NCBI GenBank assembly: GCA_001072465.1
Contig: JVKM01000014.1
Location: 1-64,000, forward strand
Source: Xylanimonas cellulosilytica
GTDB taxonomy: Bacteria; Actinomycetota; Actinomycetes; Actinomycetales; Actinomycetaceae
Length of the DNA stretch: 64,000 nt
Direction: 5' to 3'
A model generated the notes under the pieces. It made no database searches. It worked only from the letters and a program-made list of their open reading frames with translations, and had not been told where the DNA came from. Numbering within the stretch: position 1 is the first letter of the stretch; the number at the start of each line of letters is the position of its first letter. The translations under genes and the position numbers were made by a program. Shown piece by piece: positions 1-9,902 of the stretch.

Positions 1-458
1 TCAGAGCCGGAGCCCTCCACGTCCACGGTCCAGGACGAGTAGTACTCGCAGTTCTGCTCCACGCACAGGTCGTAGGTGTCATTGCCCAGTCGCCAGAAGT
101 CGGTGGCCGACATCATCTGGTAGACCGTGTCGTTCTTGTTAACCACGGTCTGGCCCTTAGGATCCAGCTTGAACTGCTGGGAAGCAATCAGGCTGGGCTC
201 CACGCCCACCAGCTGCGCGCCAACCATGTTGTTCAAGGCGATGGCCTTCTCGGTGATCTGCTTCTTCTGATCGCCCGACGCGGACTGCATCTGCTGCACC
301 AGCTGCTGCTTCTGCCCCTGAGGAATGTTGGGCAGCTTGCTGATATCGGTGGACTTAGAGCCACCTCCACCGAAGGGGGAGCAACCCGACAGCGCGACGG
401 CAGCGAGCAGCACGGACGAGGCGGCCGCACGTGCGCGACGGGACACGAGAGAGGACAT
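1..458 (-). CDS. Secreted lipoprotein, C-terminus beyond window
   Basis: Open frame that starts at ATG 458 and runs off the left edge, so only about 152 residues are visible. The start has a good ribosome site, GGAG about 5 nt upstream. The N-terminus is a lipoprotein signal: Arg-rich n-region, hydrophobic core, then a lipobox LSGC with Cys26 as the lipidated residue. A Gly-rich linker (FGGGGS) follows, then a polar Gln/Lys-rich stretch (residues about 40-70) that looks helical. No enzymatic motif is visible in the part present. It should be anchored to the outer face of the membrane. I do not recognise the family. Confidence 0.75.
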   Translation of the reverse strand, partial: MSSLVSRRARAAASSVLLAAVALSGCSPFGGGGSKSTDISKLPNIPQGQKQQLVQQMQSASGDQKKQITEKAIALNNMVGAQLVGVEPSLIASQQFKLDPKGQTVVNKNDTVYQMMSATDFWRLGNDTYDLCVEQNCEYYSSWTVDVEGSGS

Positions 459-601
459 ATCTTCTCCTACCTTCAGACGAAGCAATCATATGCGAGAAAG
501 AGGACGCCGTGGCGCTATGCACACTCGACGCTCACTCTGCGCAATAAAGCTGTTATTCGTCTAGCGAACCCAGCCGCATTGAACGTGCAACACATCTCGT
601 A

Positions 602-2104
602 TTACGAGGTGCGTCGCGCGACGCGGAAGCCCTGCTTGGCGTAGACGGTCTCGTAGGAGTGGCCGGGGTGAGCAGCGCTCCCCCACGACTCGGCGTCGAC
701 CTGCTGGTCGCCCCACGCGTAGGAGCGCGCGTCGATAACGACATACTCCGGAGGGGTATCCAAGGTGCCGGTCGTTCCCACCCAGTAGACCTCGCGACCG
801 GGCACGAGGCGCGCAAGCAGCGTCGTGTCGGTTTCGACGCTCACCCCCTCGGGCACCGCGTCGAGCGCGCCGAGGGCGGCAGCCATACGCGGGTCCTCCT
901 TGAGGTCGGACAGGTGCCACAACGGTAGCGACGAGGCCGTGAACGCCAGCGACGCAGCGGGCACGCACGCGACCACCCACGCCGCGACGCGCCAGCCCAG
1001 ATTCGACGAGGCCGAGGCCTCGTCGCAGGGTTCCGCGCCGGTTTCGGCGGTAGGACGCTCGGGCGCGAGCCACTGGTCGATGACGTCGAGCAGCGAACAC
1101 GCCGCGATGGGGACCAGCACCGCGTTATAGTGCCACGAGCTCCATCCGTAGTAGCTCTCAACCGACCCCGCGAAGCGCCACGCGAGCGTCGGGGCCACCA
1201 GCGCGAACCACGGGGAGGCCGTGCCCACGAAGCCGGCCCCAGCGGCCAGGACGATGAGAGTCACAAGCTTGACGGAGGGGGTCGTTAGGATGTCCCACAG
1301 GGAGGGGATTGCGCGCGCTGCGGTGGTTCCGCCGGTCGGCGTACCCGCCCCGGTCGCGGTCCCATCGAGGGAGTAGGCCCACGTGCCCGCCGGGTTCATC
1401 GCCGGGAGCAGCACCTTCACCGTCACCACAAACGCGACGATGCCGAACAGCGCGTACGCTATCGACCGCAGGACAGCAGACCGCCCTTCACCTCGGCGAC
1501 GCCACGCGAGAGCCAGGCCCGCAACGAAGACCGTCAGGCCCAGATCCTCCTTGACAAGGACGAGGGGCGCCAGCCACGCCATGCACGCTCCCCAGCGCCG
1601 CTCGACGAAGGCGACGCCTCCGAAGGCCAGCAGCGGGACGGCCACGCAGACCTCGTGGAACTGGGCGCCGACCGCACCCTGCAGCCCCCACCCCAGGCCG
1701 TAGGCGAGCCCAACGAGGAGGGCACCGCCTCTGCCGAGGAGACGCTGGGCGAGGCGCGCGATCGGCAACACCGACGCCGCGATCAGCAGGTCCTGGATGA
1801 CGAGGAGGGTCAGCGCGGAGGGGAAGAGACGAAAGATCGGGCCCAGGAGCGCCAGGATCGGGTGGAAGTGGTCGCCCAGAAGGTTGTAGCCGGGCCCCTT
1901 GATAGGAACGATGGGCGCCTCGAAGCGCGAGTAAGCCTGGACGGCCTCGGCGAAGATGCCCAGATCCCACGAGGGGGCGACGAGCGCGCGCCACTGTGCC
2001 ACCGAGTAGCAGACGTAGAGCGCGCCGACGGCGCAGGCGATGACGGTGGGCAGCCACCAGGTCGCGATGAAGCGACGGACGGCTAGTCGATCCAGCCCCT
2101 TCAC
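602..2104 (-). CDS. DUF2079 polytopic membrane protein
   Basis: A 500-aa integral membrane protein with about ten hydrophobic segments and a soluble C-terminal tail. The LGDHF motif followed by a Pro about three residues later (near residue 78), after a WDLG motif (residues 46-49), is typical of DUF2079, a GT-C-like family probably using polyprenyl-linked sugars. It starts with GTG 2104 and overlaps the upstream GT2 gene by 4 nt (GTGA), so the two are translationally coupled. The pairing suggests a joint role in building or exporting a cell-envelope glycan. The family is clear; the exact reaction is unknown. Confidence 0.8.
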   Translation of the reverse strand: MKGLDRLAVRRFIATWWLPTVIACAVGALYVCYSVAQWRALVAPSWDLGIFAEAVQAYSRFEAPIVPIKGPGYNLLGDHFHPILALLGPIFRLFPSALTLLVIQDLLIAASVLPIARLAQRLLGRGGALLVGLAYGLGWGLQGAVGAQFHEVCVAVPLLAFGGVAFVERRWGACMAWLAPLVLVKEDLGLTVFVAGLALAWRRRGEGRSAVLRSIAYALFGIVAFVVTVKVLLPAMNPAGTWAYSLDGTATGAGTPTGGTTAARAIPSLWDILTTPSVKLVTLIVLAAGAGFVGTASPWFALVAPTLAWRFAGSVESYYGWSSWHYNAVLVPIAACSLLDVIDQWLAPERPTAETGAEPCDEASASSNLGWRVAAWVVACVPAASLAFTASSLPLWHLSDLKEDPRMAAALGALDAVPEGVSVETDTTLLARLVPGREVYWVGTTGTLDTPPEYVVIDARSYAWGDQQVDAESWGSAAHPGHSYETVYAKQGFRVARRTS

Positions 2105-2949
2105 CCGACCATCTCCGTGCGGCGTGCGTCGGAAGGATCGGTGGCCTCCACCTCGTCGCGGGCCGAGGCCGGGGCCGGGTAAGGCACGCCGATGCCCTGT
2201 TCGTGGTCGGCGCGGCGCTTCGAGCGCGCGTCGGAGTGGAAGAGCTGGCTGACCGTGGCACGCACGGCGTCGAACATGCGCGCCGGGCGGTTGAGCGAGC
2301 CGAGCGAGCGGTCCGCGCCCGAGTGCGCGAAGTTACAGGGGACCTCCATGACGGACAGGCCCGCGCGCAGCACGCTGATGGTCATGGCGGCTTCGAGCAC
2401 GTAGCGGCCCGCGAAGGGCATGGCCGCGTCGATCGCCTCACGCGTCAGGCAGCGCTGGTAGCTGAGGGGGTAGTGGCAGTTCCAGCCGGTCTTGCGGCGG
2501 ATGAGCCGACGGGCAACACCCGGCCCGTAGCCCGAGTACTCGCGCCCCGTCGCCGGGACGGCGATCGCCATGTCGGCCTGGCGGGCGAAGACGGCTTCGA
2601 CGAGGGCGGTGGCCTCGACCGCGGATTCGCCGAGGTCGGGGGAAAGAAGCAGGATATGGCGGGGCGGCCCGTCGGGGCGGTCGCGCATGGCGGCGACCTT
2701 CACGCCGGTTTCGATGGCCGAGGCGCGCCCGCGCTCGACGGAGTGGCGCACGACGACGGCGCCTGCGGCTCGGGCGGCGCGGCCGGTGTCATCCGTGGAA
2801 CCATCGTCGACGACAATGAGGAGGTCAACGCTGGGTATGGCGCGGCACGCGCGCACGGTGGCCGCGACGGCGCGTCCGACGTTGTGTGCAGCGATGACGG
2901 CGGCGACGCGCTGCGGGTGGGAACCTCTTGATCCTGCGGGATAGTTCAC
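2101..2949 (-). CDS. Family 2 glycosyltransferase
   Basis: A 282-aa GT-A fold glycosyltransferase. The N-terminus reads VAAVIAAHN, then VDDGSTDDT with the nucleotide-sugar-binding aspartates, as in GT2 enzymes such as polyprenyl-phosphate mannosyltransferases. The start is GTG 2949; a TAGACT -10-like box lies 7 nt upstream and no Shine-Dalgarno is visible, so the message is probably leaderless. It is the first gene of a two-gene unit with the DUF2079 protein. It likely transfers a sugar from a nucleotide donor to a lipid or glycan at the cytoplasmic membrane face; the acceptor cannot be read from sequence. Confidence 0.85.
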   Translation of the reverse strand: MNYPAGSRGSHPQRVAAVIAAHNVGRAVAATVRACRAIPSVDLLIVVDDGSTDDTGRAARAAGAVVVRHSVERGRASAIETGVKVAAMRDRPDGPPRHILLLSPDLGESAVEATALVEAVFARQADMAIAVPATGREYSGYGPGVARRLIRRKTGWNCHYPLSYQRCLTREAIDAAMPFAGRYVLEAAMTISVLRAGLSVMEVPCNFAHSGADRSLGSLNRPARMFDAVRATVSQLFHSDARSKRRADHEQGIGVPYPAPASARDEVEATDPSDARRTEMVG

Positions 2950-2961
2950 GACTAACAGTCT

Positions 2962-2997
2962 ACGGGCGGCGGGGCGCGATTGCGCCCCGCCGCCCGT
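2962..2997 (-). terminator. Strong GC hairpin after the DUF5926 gene
   Basis: Perfect 16-bp inverted repeat (arms 2962-2977 and 2982-2997, loop GATT), 44 bases past the stop of the minus-strand DUF5926 gene. No long U tract follows. Its left edge touches the putative -10 box of the next gene. Confidence 0.65.
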
Positions 2998-3040
2998 AAT
3001 ATGAGCGACAAACCTGTCTAAACGACAGGTAAAAATGTGC

Positions 3041-3922
3041 TTAGCGGATCGTCACAGCTCGGGAGACGAGACCCTGACGTGCGCGGCGTTCCTTGTCATC
3101 CAGGCGCTCGGTGACCTTCAGGGCCTCCTCAAGGGCCTTGGCGAGGGCCTGCGTGCCGGGCGCGACGTCGGCCGCGCTGGCACCCTCGGGCAGCTCGAAG
3201 ACCGGGACGATCAGGCCGCACGCGCGGAAGGAACCCACGTAGCGGGAGCCCTCGCCGACGTTGGCCTCGCCGCGCGCGGCCAGGCGGGCGAGCGCGTCGA
3301 AGAGCTTGGTCTCGTCGTTGTCCGTCAGGAAACGCACGAAGTTACGGTTCATCTCGCACCAGTATGCGCCGGGGACGCCGGGCACGGGCTCGGTCGGGAT
3401 GATCTCGTCGCGGTTCTGCTCGAGGGCGCGACGCGTCTGGTCGTCGATCTCCTCGGCCGGGTCGAACCAGAAGGAGAAGTCCTCCTCGAGCTTCATGTCC
3501 GTGAAGCTGTCGGCGTCGACGATGTCCTGGAGACGCTCGGAGGGCTCGCGCACGTCGATCGAGATGACGCCCTCGTCGCCCGCTTCCTTCGCGGCGATGG
3601 CCGCGAGCAGCGCGGCGCCCGCGTCGTGGCTGAGGTCCGCGGAGTTCGAGCGGGTCTGCAGCGCAACGAGGATGCGGCCGTCGGGGCGCACCATCGCAGG
3701 GTGGCCCTCGGGCAGGAGAGTGACGAAGTCGAATTCGACGGCGCCGTGGTCGGCGTCGGTACGTGCGGTCAGCGTGGCCGCCGGGATGAGCTCGCGCATG
3801 GCGACCAGCTCGATCTCCTTCGGCAGACCCTCGTAGGGGCGCGCAACGAAGGGGATCGGCGGGCGATACGCCTTGAGCTTGGCGGGATCGGTGACCTTCT
3901 TACGGCGGCTAGCTTTACCCAT
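3041..3922 (-). CDS. DUF5926 family protein
   Basis: A 293-aa soluble protein beginning MGKASRRKK, a basic N-terminal signature of the actinobacterial DUF5926 family. No signal peptide or membrane segment. The body is acidic and contains a long segment resembling SseB-type domains, but no catalytic motif is visible. ATG 3922 is preceded at 7 nt by TACGAT and has no Shine-Dalgarno, so it is a likely leaderless start. It is monocistronic, ending in the hairpin at 2962-2997. The family has no established function that I know of. Confidence 0.8.
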   Translation of the reverse strand: MGKASRRKKVTDPAKLKAYRPPIPFVARPYEGLPKEIELVAMRELIPAATLTARTDADHGAVEFDFVTLLPEGHPAMVRPDGRILVALQTRSNSADLSHDAGAALLAAIAAKEAGDEGVISIDVREPSERLQDIVDADSFTDMKLEEDFSFWFDPAEEIDDQTRRALEQNRDEIIPTEPVPGVPGAYWCEMNRNFVRFLTDNDETKLFDALARLAARGEANVGEGSRYVGSFRACGLIVPVFELPEGASAADVAPGTQALAKALEEALKVTERLDDKERRARQGLVSRAVTIR

Positions 3923-4003
3923 GGGTGTAATCGTAGCGGGTTTCGCCCAATCGACGAGGTGGGGGCTGGGCGAGCCGGTCCACTCACCCCAGCCCGTGCC
4001 TCG

Positions 4004-5608
4004 TCAGCGGGCGGCACCCCGGGCGATGACCTCCACACCGGGCAGGGCCGCGCGGTAGGCGTCGAGGAAGCGCTCGTACCCGGCCACGCCCTCGGGGGTG
4101 GGTTCCAAAGTCGAGACCGCAGCACCCGCGAAGACTCGCTCGGACAGGTAGTCCGGCAGGGCGGGCGCGGCCTCGTCCCGTGCGAGGACCGCACGATAGC
4201 GCGCGAGCACCGCGATGCCCCACGCGCCGCCCTCGCCCGCAGTGTCACCAACGGAGACGGGGATATTCAGCGAGTCGGCGAGGATCTGCTGGGCAACGCC
4301 CGGCGTCTTGAAGAGGCCGCCGTGGGCGAAGAGCGAGTCGAGGCGCACGCCCTCGCCGGCGAGGATGTCGACGCCGATGCGCACGGCCGCGAAGATGCTC
4401 ATGAGCTGGGCGCGCACCGCGTTCGCCAGAGTCACGCGCGCATCGGCGGTGTGAGTGAAGACCGGCTGCGCCGCCTCCTGGCCGACGAGCGGCTCGGCGG
4501 ACAGCGTGTTGTAGGCCATGACGCCGCCCGCGTCGGCCTCGCCCGTGAGCGCGTGGTGGTAGAGGGCATCGTAGATCGCCGGGACACTCACATCGGCACC
4601 AACGAGGCTCGCGAAGTCGGCGAACCAGCCGACCCACGCGTCGAGCTCGGACGCGCCGTTGTTCGAGTGGACCATCGCCACCGGCGAACCGTCGGGCGTG
4701 GTCACCATATCAATCTCAGTGTGCAGCTCGGTGAGGGCACGCTCGAGGACCGCCATCAGGAAGACGGAGGTGCCGCACGAGATATTGCCGGTGCGCTGGG
4801 CGATCGCGTTCGTGGCAATCATGCCCGTGCCCGCGTCGCCCTCCGGCGGGCACAGCGCGATCCCGGGCTGGAGCATGCCGGTCGGGTCGATGAGCGCAGC
4901 GCCCTCGGGGGTCAGCGTCCCCGCGTCCTCGCCCGCGCTCAGCACGGTCGGGAGGACGTCGCGCAGGCGCCACGGGACCCGGTCCGCGACCAGGGCCTCG
5001 TACTGATCGAGGTAGGACTCCACGTACGTGCCCGTCGTCGAGTCAATCGGGAACATGCCCGAGGCGTCGCCGACGCCCAGGACGTGCCGTCCCGTCAGCT
5101 GGTGGTGGACCCATCCGGCCAGCGTCGTGAGGCGGGCGACGCGCGGCCCGTGCTCCTCGGAGTCGAGGACCGCCTGGTGCAGGTGCGCGATCGACCAGCG
5201 CAGGGGGATGTTGAAGCCGAAGAGGCGGGTGAGCTCGTCGGCCGCGCGGCCCGTGTTCGTGTTGCGCCACGTGCGGAACGGCGCGAGCAGGTTGCCCTCG
5301 GCGTCGAAGGCGAGGTAGCCGTGCATCATCGCGGAGATGCCAATCGAGCCGTAGGAGGTGGGGGTGACGTCGTAGCGCTCGCGCACGTCAGTCACCAGGG
5401 AGGCGTAGGCGCTTTGCAGGCCGGCGACGACCTCGTCGAGGGTGTACGACCACAGGCCGCCCTCGAGATGGTTCTCCCACCCGTGGCCGCCGGTGGCGAG
5501 CACCTCGTGGTCAGGGCCGATCAGGACGGCCTTGATGCGGGTCGAACCGAATTCGATGCCGAGCGCAGTGTCGGCGGCGGCGATGGCGGCGCGAGGGTCG
5601 GTGCTCAT
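4004..5608 (-). CDS. FGGY-family carbohydrate kinase
   Basis: A 534-aa sugar kinase. The N-terminal ATPase-fold motif is LGIEFGSTRIKAVLIG, and a second actin-like half carries FAHGGLFKTPGVAQQ (adenosine region). It should phosphorylate a pentose, pentulose or polyol with ATP in the cytosol; it resembles xylulokinase/ribulokinase-type enzymes but the substrate is not certain. I start it at ATG 5608, which has AAGGAG 5 nt upstream; the frame is open to 5677 but that extension has no ribosome site. It stands alone, away from any sugar transporter in the window, and faces away from the TetR gene by about 160 bases. Confidence 0.82.
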   Translation of the reverse strand: MSTDPRAAIAAADTALGIEFGSTRIKAVLIGPDHEVLATGGHGWENHLEGGLWSYTLDEVVAGLQSAYASLVTDVRERYDVTPTSYGSIGISAMMHGYLAFDAEGNLLAPFRTWRNTNTGRAADELTRLFGFNIPLRWSIAHLHQAVLDSEEHGPRVARLTTLAGWVHHQLTGRHVLGVGDASGMFPIDSTTGTYVESYLDQYEALVADRVPWRLRDVLPTVLSAGEDAGTLTPEGAALIDPTGMLQPGIALCPPEGDAGTGMIATNAIAQRTGNISCGTSVFLMAVLERALTELHTEIDMVTTPDGSPVAMVHSNNGASELDAWVGWFADFASLVGADVSVPAIYDALYHHALTGEADAGGVMAYNTLSAEPLVGQEAAQPVFTHTADARVTLANAVRAQLMSIFAAVRIGVDILAGEGVRLDSLFAHGGLFKTPGVAQQILADSLNIPVSVGDTAGEGGAWGIAVLARYRAVLARDEAAPALPDYLSERVFAGAAVSTLEPTPEGVAGYERFLDAYRAALPGVEVIARGAAR

Positions 5609-5766
5609 GTGTGCTCCTTGAGTCTTCATTGACGAGGCCGGGGCCAGTGCTGCGTTAACGGTAACACTTTCGTGCACGCCCCGACGGGGACCTGAGACCC
5701 CTTATCGGACGCGCTGCACGATATCGATGAGCAACGTATCAAATCTCGACAGTACAAAGTGCCGAA

Positions 5767-6366
5767 TTACTGAGCACCGAAGCCGTCGATGAAGAGCTCT
5801 CGGGCGCGATCGATGGCGTCCAGTTCCTTGTCCGTGAGGGGCTTGGCGGCGCTGCGCTCGATGAATGTCAGGACGACGGACGCGTACACGTCCGCGGCCA
5901 GGGGAAGCACCTCGTCGTCCACGCGACCTCGGGCCCAATCGGTAAATACCGAACAGCACGTGCGATAAAGCTGCTCATGCAGGTCGCCGTCGCCTCCCAC
6001 ACGGATCGCCAGCAGGGTTTTGAGGGCCTGCCCATTGCGCGCGTACACGTCGGCGAGATGCCGGGCGACGGTGCGAGCATCGCGTCCGTCGCTGAACCAC
6101 AGGCCCTCTAGGGCAGGGGTGATCTCTTCGAGAAGGAAGGACACGACCTCGACCAGGAGGGCGTCCTTGTCGGTGTAGTGGTCGTAGAAGGTCGTGCGCG
6201 ACACCATCGACGCGGCACAGATGTCGGTGACGCTCACGTGCGCGTAGGGCTTTGCCTGGCACGCCTTGACGAGGCCCGAGCGGATCGCCCGACGCGTCTT
6301 CCGGATGCGCAGATCCAGGTTCTTTTCGGCCTCACGCCCGTGCTTATCCGCACTCCGCAGGAACAT
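5767..6366 (-). CDS. TetR/AcrR-family transcriptional regulator
   Basis: A 199-aa regulator. Residues about 22-70 form the TetR helix-turn-helix (AASMVSRTTFYDHYTDKDAL is a textbook recognition helix). The C-terminal ligand-binding half is helical and variable. A GGAG ribosome site precedes ATG 6366. It is divergent from the alpha/beta hydrolase gene at 6494 across 127 bases, the classic arrangement for a repressor controlling itself and its neighbour. The ligand is unknown. Confidence 0.88.
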   Translation of the reverse strand: MFLRSADKHGREAEKNLDLRIRKTRRAIRSGLVKACQAKPYAHVSVTDICAASMVSRTTFYDHYTDKDALLVEVVSFLLEEITPALEGLWFSDGRDARTVARHLADVYARNGQALKTLLAIRVGGDGDLHEQLYRTCCSVFTDWARGRVDDEVLPLAADVYASVVLTFIERSAAKPLTDKELDAIDRARELFIDGFGAQ

Positions 6367-6455
6367 GTCTCTCCGATCAGTTTTCCTCTATCAATGGGCT
6401 TATCCTACGCATAGCGTTCGCACCGTCCGGTATCCAACACTCCGTTTGTTATTGT

Positions 6456-6487
6456 GCGCTCCGCCCCACCTGTGAGCGCGATAGCGT
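6456..6487 (+). promoter_or_regulatory. Candidate TetR operator and -10 box
   Basis: Inverted repeat GCGCTC (6456-6461) / GAGCGC (6474-6479) with a 12-nt spacer lies directly upstream of TAGCGT (6482-6487), the likely -10 of the hydrolase gene 6 nt before its ATG. A repressor here would block the promoter. Assignment to the adjacent TetR is inference. Confidence 0.4.
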
Positions 6488-6493
6488 CGAGCC

Positions 6494-7666
6494 ATGTTCA
6501 CCGAGTACACCGGCAATCGCCAATTCAACCTGCAGCTCAACCGGACCTTCGCACCGATCCTCAATCGCCCCGGAATGGACAAGATCGCAGCCACCTCACT
6601 CCCCCGCCTGCGGACGACGACGCAGATCACGGCGCTCACCCAGCACCTCGCCGAGCGCTTCAAAAAGGAAGGGGATGCGGATGCCGCGTGGCGCCTCTAC
6701 GAGCTCGCGGCCTTCTACCTCGACGCCGACGACCCCCGCAAGCATCGCTTCATCGACGCAATGTCACGCTCTTTCGACGAGGCCCACCGAGGCCTCGCGC
6801 TCACCCGGCACACGGTCCCCTATCGCGGCGGGGAGATCACCGCGATGCGTTGGGAGGCGAACCCGGCGGACCGAGCTCAGGCACCGTCGGGCACCCCGAC
6901 CACGCTCGTCATGATGAACGGCTTCGACGGGTACGCGGAGGAAATCATCGACTTCGCGTCCCACTTCCCGACCCGCCCCTTCGACATCATCACCTTCGAC
7001 GGTCCCGGTCAGGGGCACACGGTACTGGCGGGCATGCCCCTCGAGCCCGAGTGGGAGCACCCGACGGACGCAGTCTTGGATTACTTCGGGGTGACCAGCG
7101 CGGCCGCGCTCGGCGTCTCCTTTGGCGGCTACCTCGTCACGCGCGCGGCCGCCCACTGCCCGCGCATCACGCACGTGATCGCCTTCGACATGATGTATCG
7201 GCTCCTTGACGGTCTGACGGTGCCACTGCCTCGTGCCCTGCGCCCCATCGCGAACGCGGTCATAGAGAACCCACGGCCCGCGCGGCTCATCGATGCCGGT
7301 CTGGGGATGGCCTCGCGACTCAGCGCGGACCTATCGTGGAAGCTCCAGCAGGCGCAGCACCTCACGGGACTGAACAGTCCCAGCCAGGTGCTGCGAGCCT
7401 TCGGCGACTACACGATGGAAGCTTTCGAGGGGCGCATCACCCAGCCGTGCCTCGTCCTGGCCGGAGATGCGGATCAGTACGTGCCCTTCGAGCGCCTGGG
7501 CGACGTGCGCCGCGCCCTGAGAAACGCAGAGTCACTGGAAGTACGCGCGTTCCACCACGCGCAGGACCCGGACATGGCGCAGCACTGCCAGATCGGGGAC
7601 CTTGACCGCGCCTTCGCGATCATGGGCGAGTGGCTCAGCGGGCCGCGACCCCGCAGCGGCGCATGA
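6494..7666 (+). CDS. Alpha/beta hydrolase
   Basis: A 390-aa cytosolic hydrolase. About 130 helical residues precede the core, as in FrsA/DUF1100-type or pseudooxynicotine-hydrolase-like enzymes. The nucleophile elbow is GVSFGG (Ser near residue 217). A GDADQYVP strand supplies the acid region and a late His (MAQHCQ) is the likely base. It probably cleaves a C-C or ester bond in a small molecule. It is divergent from and probably regulated by the TetR gene. Its 3' end overlaps the convergent HAD gene by 32 bases. Confidence 0.8.
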   Translation: MFTEYTGNRQFNLQLNRTFAPILNRPGMDKIAATSLPRLRTTTQITALTQHLAERFKKEGDADAAWRLYELAAFYLDADDPRKHRFIDAMSRSFDEAHRGLALTRHTVPYRGGEITAMRWEANPADRAQAPSGTPTTLVMMNGFDGYAEEIIDFASHFPTRPFDIITFDGPGQGHTVLAGMPLEPEWEHPTDAVLDYFGVTSAAALGVSFGGYLVTRAAAHCPRITHVIAFDMMYRLLDGLTVPLPRALRPIANAVIENPRPARLIDAGLGMASRLSADLSWKLQQAQHLTGLNSPSQVLRAFGDYTMEAFEGRITQPCLVLAGDADQYVPFERLGDVRRALRNAESLEVRAFHHAQDPDMAQHCQIGDLDRAFAIMGEWLSGPRPRSGA

Positions 7667-8552
7667 TGCCGTGCATGACCGCAGCGGCACCGTCGTTTTC
7701 GACGGCAGCCGTCACGTGGTCGGCGTGGGCACGCACCTCATCGGAGGCCCCACCCATGGCGACGCCGAAAGCCGCCCACTCGATCATCGCGATGTCGTTC
7801 GTTCCATCGCCGACGGCGACGGTCCCACACGCGGGCAGGCCGAGGCGCTGACGCAGCGCCTCAAGGCCGGTCGCCTTGGTGACGCCGAGCGGCTCGATGT
7901 CCGCCCAGGACGTCCAGCCGACGAACACCTCGTGGGTGCGTGACACATCCAGGGAGGACAGGATCCGGTCGAACTCCTCGCGATCCATGTCGGCAGCGCG
8001 CACGACGATCTTCGGCGTGGGCGTGGAGGCAAGCTCCTCCATCGACACGATGCGGTGATCGCTCCCCTCGATCTCGTTGTTCGGGAAGGGAGCGGACAGC
8101 AGGATGTCGGGGTGCGGCATCGATGCGAACACCGAGCCGGGCACGGCCGCGGCGATCTCCTCCAGGATCGGGCCGGGCACGAAGGTGCGCTCCTCGACGA
8201 TCTCGCAGGTCCCACCGCTCACGCGCACGAGGGTCGCGCCGTTATTACACAGCGCCCACCCGTCCGTGAACTCCAGGGCATCGAGAACGGGAATCACGCC
8301 CTCGAGCGCGCGCCCCGAGGCGATGAGCACCTGGGCACCCGCGGCGGCGAGGCCGTGGATCCCCTCGAGCACACGCGGAGTCGCCCCCGCCGGGGTGAGG
8401 ATCGTGCCGTCGATGTCGAGCGCGACCAGGACCTGGCCCGCCGACGTCGGAAAGTCGGCGGGCAGGGCGGCCGAGGCCTCGTCGAGAAGATCCTCGAAGG
8501 GGCGAGCGACTTCCCCGGTGGAGGGGACCGTCAGGAAGCGCTCTTGGCTCAT
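7635..8552 (-). CDS. HAD-superfamily (Cof-type) phosphatase
   Basis: A 305-aa hydrolase. HAD motif I is LDIDGTIL (first Asp is the nucleophile), motif II is the Ser in LIASGR, and motif IV is GDGTNDIAM. The cap between them places it in the Cof/IIB class that acts on phosphorylated sugars, nucleotides or flavins. ATG 8552 overlaps the serS stop in an ATGA, which fixes the start and indicates coupled translation with serS. Longer open frame upstream is only the shadow of serS. The substrate is unknown. Confidence 0.88.
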   Translation of the reverse strand: MSQERFLTVPSTGEVARPFEDLLDEASAALPADFPTSAGQVLVALDIDGTILTPAGATPRVLEGIHGLAAAGAQVLIASGRALEGVIPVLDALEFTDGWALCNNGATLVRVSGGTCEIVEERTFVPGPILEEIAAAVPGSVFASMPHPDILLSAPFPNNEIEGSDHRIVSMEELASTPTPKIVVRAADMDREEFDRILSSLDVSRTHEVFVGWTSWADIEPLGVTKATGLEALRQRLGLPACGTVAVGDGTNDIAMIEWAAFGVAMGGASDEVRAHADHVTAAVENDGAAAVMHGIMRRCGVAAR

Positions 8553-9826
8553 CGAGCGACCGGGCTCAGAACCTCGAGTCCACCCAGGTAGGGACGCAGG
8601 GCCTCGGGCACGTAGATCGAGCCGTCCGCCTGCTGGTGGTTCTCCAGGAAGGCGACGATCCAGCGGGTCGTGGCCAGCGTGCCGTTGAGGGTGGCGACCG
8701 CGGTCATGCCGTCCTCGCGACGCTCGCGAATGCCGAGGCGGCGCGCCTGGAACGTCGTGCAGTTCGAGGTCGACGTGACCTCCATGTAGCGCTCCTGAGT
8801 GGGCAGCCACGCCTCGCAGTCGAACTTGCGGGCAGCGGAGGTGCCCAGGTCGCCGGCGGCCGTGTCGATGACGCGGTAGGGCAGCTCGACCTTGGCGAGC
8901 ATCTCCTCTTCCCACGCGAGGAAGCGCTGGTGCTCCTCGGCGGCGTCCTCGGGGCGGCAGTAGCTGAACATCTCAGCCTTGTTGAACTGGTGGACGCGGA
9001 TGATGCCGCGCGTGTCCTTGCCCGCGGAGCCGGCCTCGCGGCGGTAGCAGGTGGACCAGCCCATGTAGCGCTTGGGGCCATCCGACAGGTCGAGGATCTC
9101 GTCGGCGTGGTAGCCGGCGAGGGCCACCTCGGACGTGCCCGTCAGGTACAGGTCGTCGGCGGGCAGGTAGTAGATCTCGTCGGAGTGCTCGTTGAGGAAG
9201 CCGGTGCCGCCCATGACCTGCGGGGTCACGAGGGTCGGAGTCATCATCGGGACGAAGCCGTTGGCGAGCGCCTGATCCATGGCCATCGTCATGAGGGCCA
9301 GCTCGAGGCGGGCCCCGATGCCCTTGAGGTAGTAGAAGCGCGCGCCGGAGACCTTCGCGCCGCGCTTGGTGTCGATCGCATCCAGGCCCTCACCCAGGGC
9401 GAGGTGATCCTGGGGCTCGAAGCCCTCGGCAGCGAAGTCGCGGGGGGCGGGGCCCTCGTGGCGCAGAACCACGAAGTCATCCTCGCCACCGACGGGCACG
9501 CCGTCGACGACCAGGTTGGGCAGGAGACGCGCGAGGCGGTCGGCCTCGGCGTCGGCGGCGTTCGCGGCGGCCTCAGCGGCCTTCACCTGCTCGGCGAGTT
9601 CCTTGGCCTGAGCCAGGATCGCCGGACGCTCCTCCTTGGAGGCGCGGCCCACGGACTTGGAGACCTCTTTTTGGGTGGCTCGCAGCGTCTCGAAAGCCTG
9701 CAGGGCCTCGCGGCGGGCGGCGTCGGCCGCGATGATCTCATCGACGAGGCCGGGGTTCGCTCCGCGGGCACGCTGGGAGGCGCGGGCGGGTTCGGGGTTT
9801 TCACGCAGGGCACGCACATCAATCAT
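8549..9826 (-). CDS. serS: Seryl-tRNA synthetase
   Basis: Class II aminoacyl-tRNA synthetase of about 425 aa that charges tRNA-Ser. It begins [11 protein letters not shown]; residues about 30-105 form the coiled-coil arm that grips the long variable arm of tRNA-Ser. The catalytic core contains [10 protein letters not shown] and [16 protein letters not shown] (motif 2) and a motif 3 region [12 protein letters not shown] start at ATG 9826 rather than 9835: TAGGAT lies 7 nt upstream of 9826, matching a leaderless promoter, while the GGAGG next to the start is too close to act as a normal ribosome site. It is first in an operon with the HAD gene. Confidence 0.96.
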   Translation of the reverse strand: MIDVRALRENPEPARASQRARGANPGLVDEIIAADAARREALQAFETLRATQKEVSKSVGRASKEERPAILAQAKELAEQVKAAEAAANAADAEADRLARLLPNLVVDGVPVGGEDDFVVLRHEGPAPRDFAAEGFEPQDHLALGEGLDAIDTKRGAKVSGARFYYLKGIGARLELALMTMAMDQALANGFVPMMTPTLVTPQVMGGTGFLNEHSDEIYYLPADDLYLTGTSEVALAGYHADEILDLSDGPKRYMGWSTCYRREAGSAGKDTRGIIRVHQFNKAEMFSYCRPEDAAEEHQRFLAWEEEMLAKVELPYRVIDTAAGDLGTSAARKFDCEAWLPTQERYMEVTSTSNCTTFQARRLGIRERREDGMTAVATLNGTLATTRWIVAFLENHQQADGSIYVPEALRPYLGGLEVLSPVAR

Positions 9827-9902
9827 GCCTCCCATCCTATGCCAGGTGGGCGCGCCGTGTCCCCTACCGACCCGACTTTGAATTCAATACAGCAGGTCAA
9901 GG

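Noticed and set aside
3035..5632. Open frame of 865 codons on the + strand
   Set aside because: It lies antisense to the DUF5926 and FGGY kinase genes, which have clear families; long antisense frames are common in high-GC DNA. The same holds for + strand frames at 11719-13689, 13783-15822, 19632-21524, 21870-23510 and 24665-27505.
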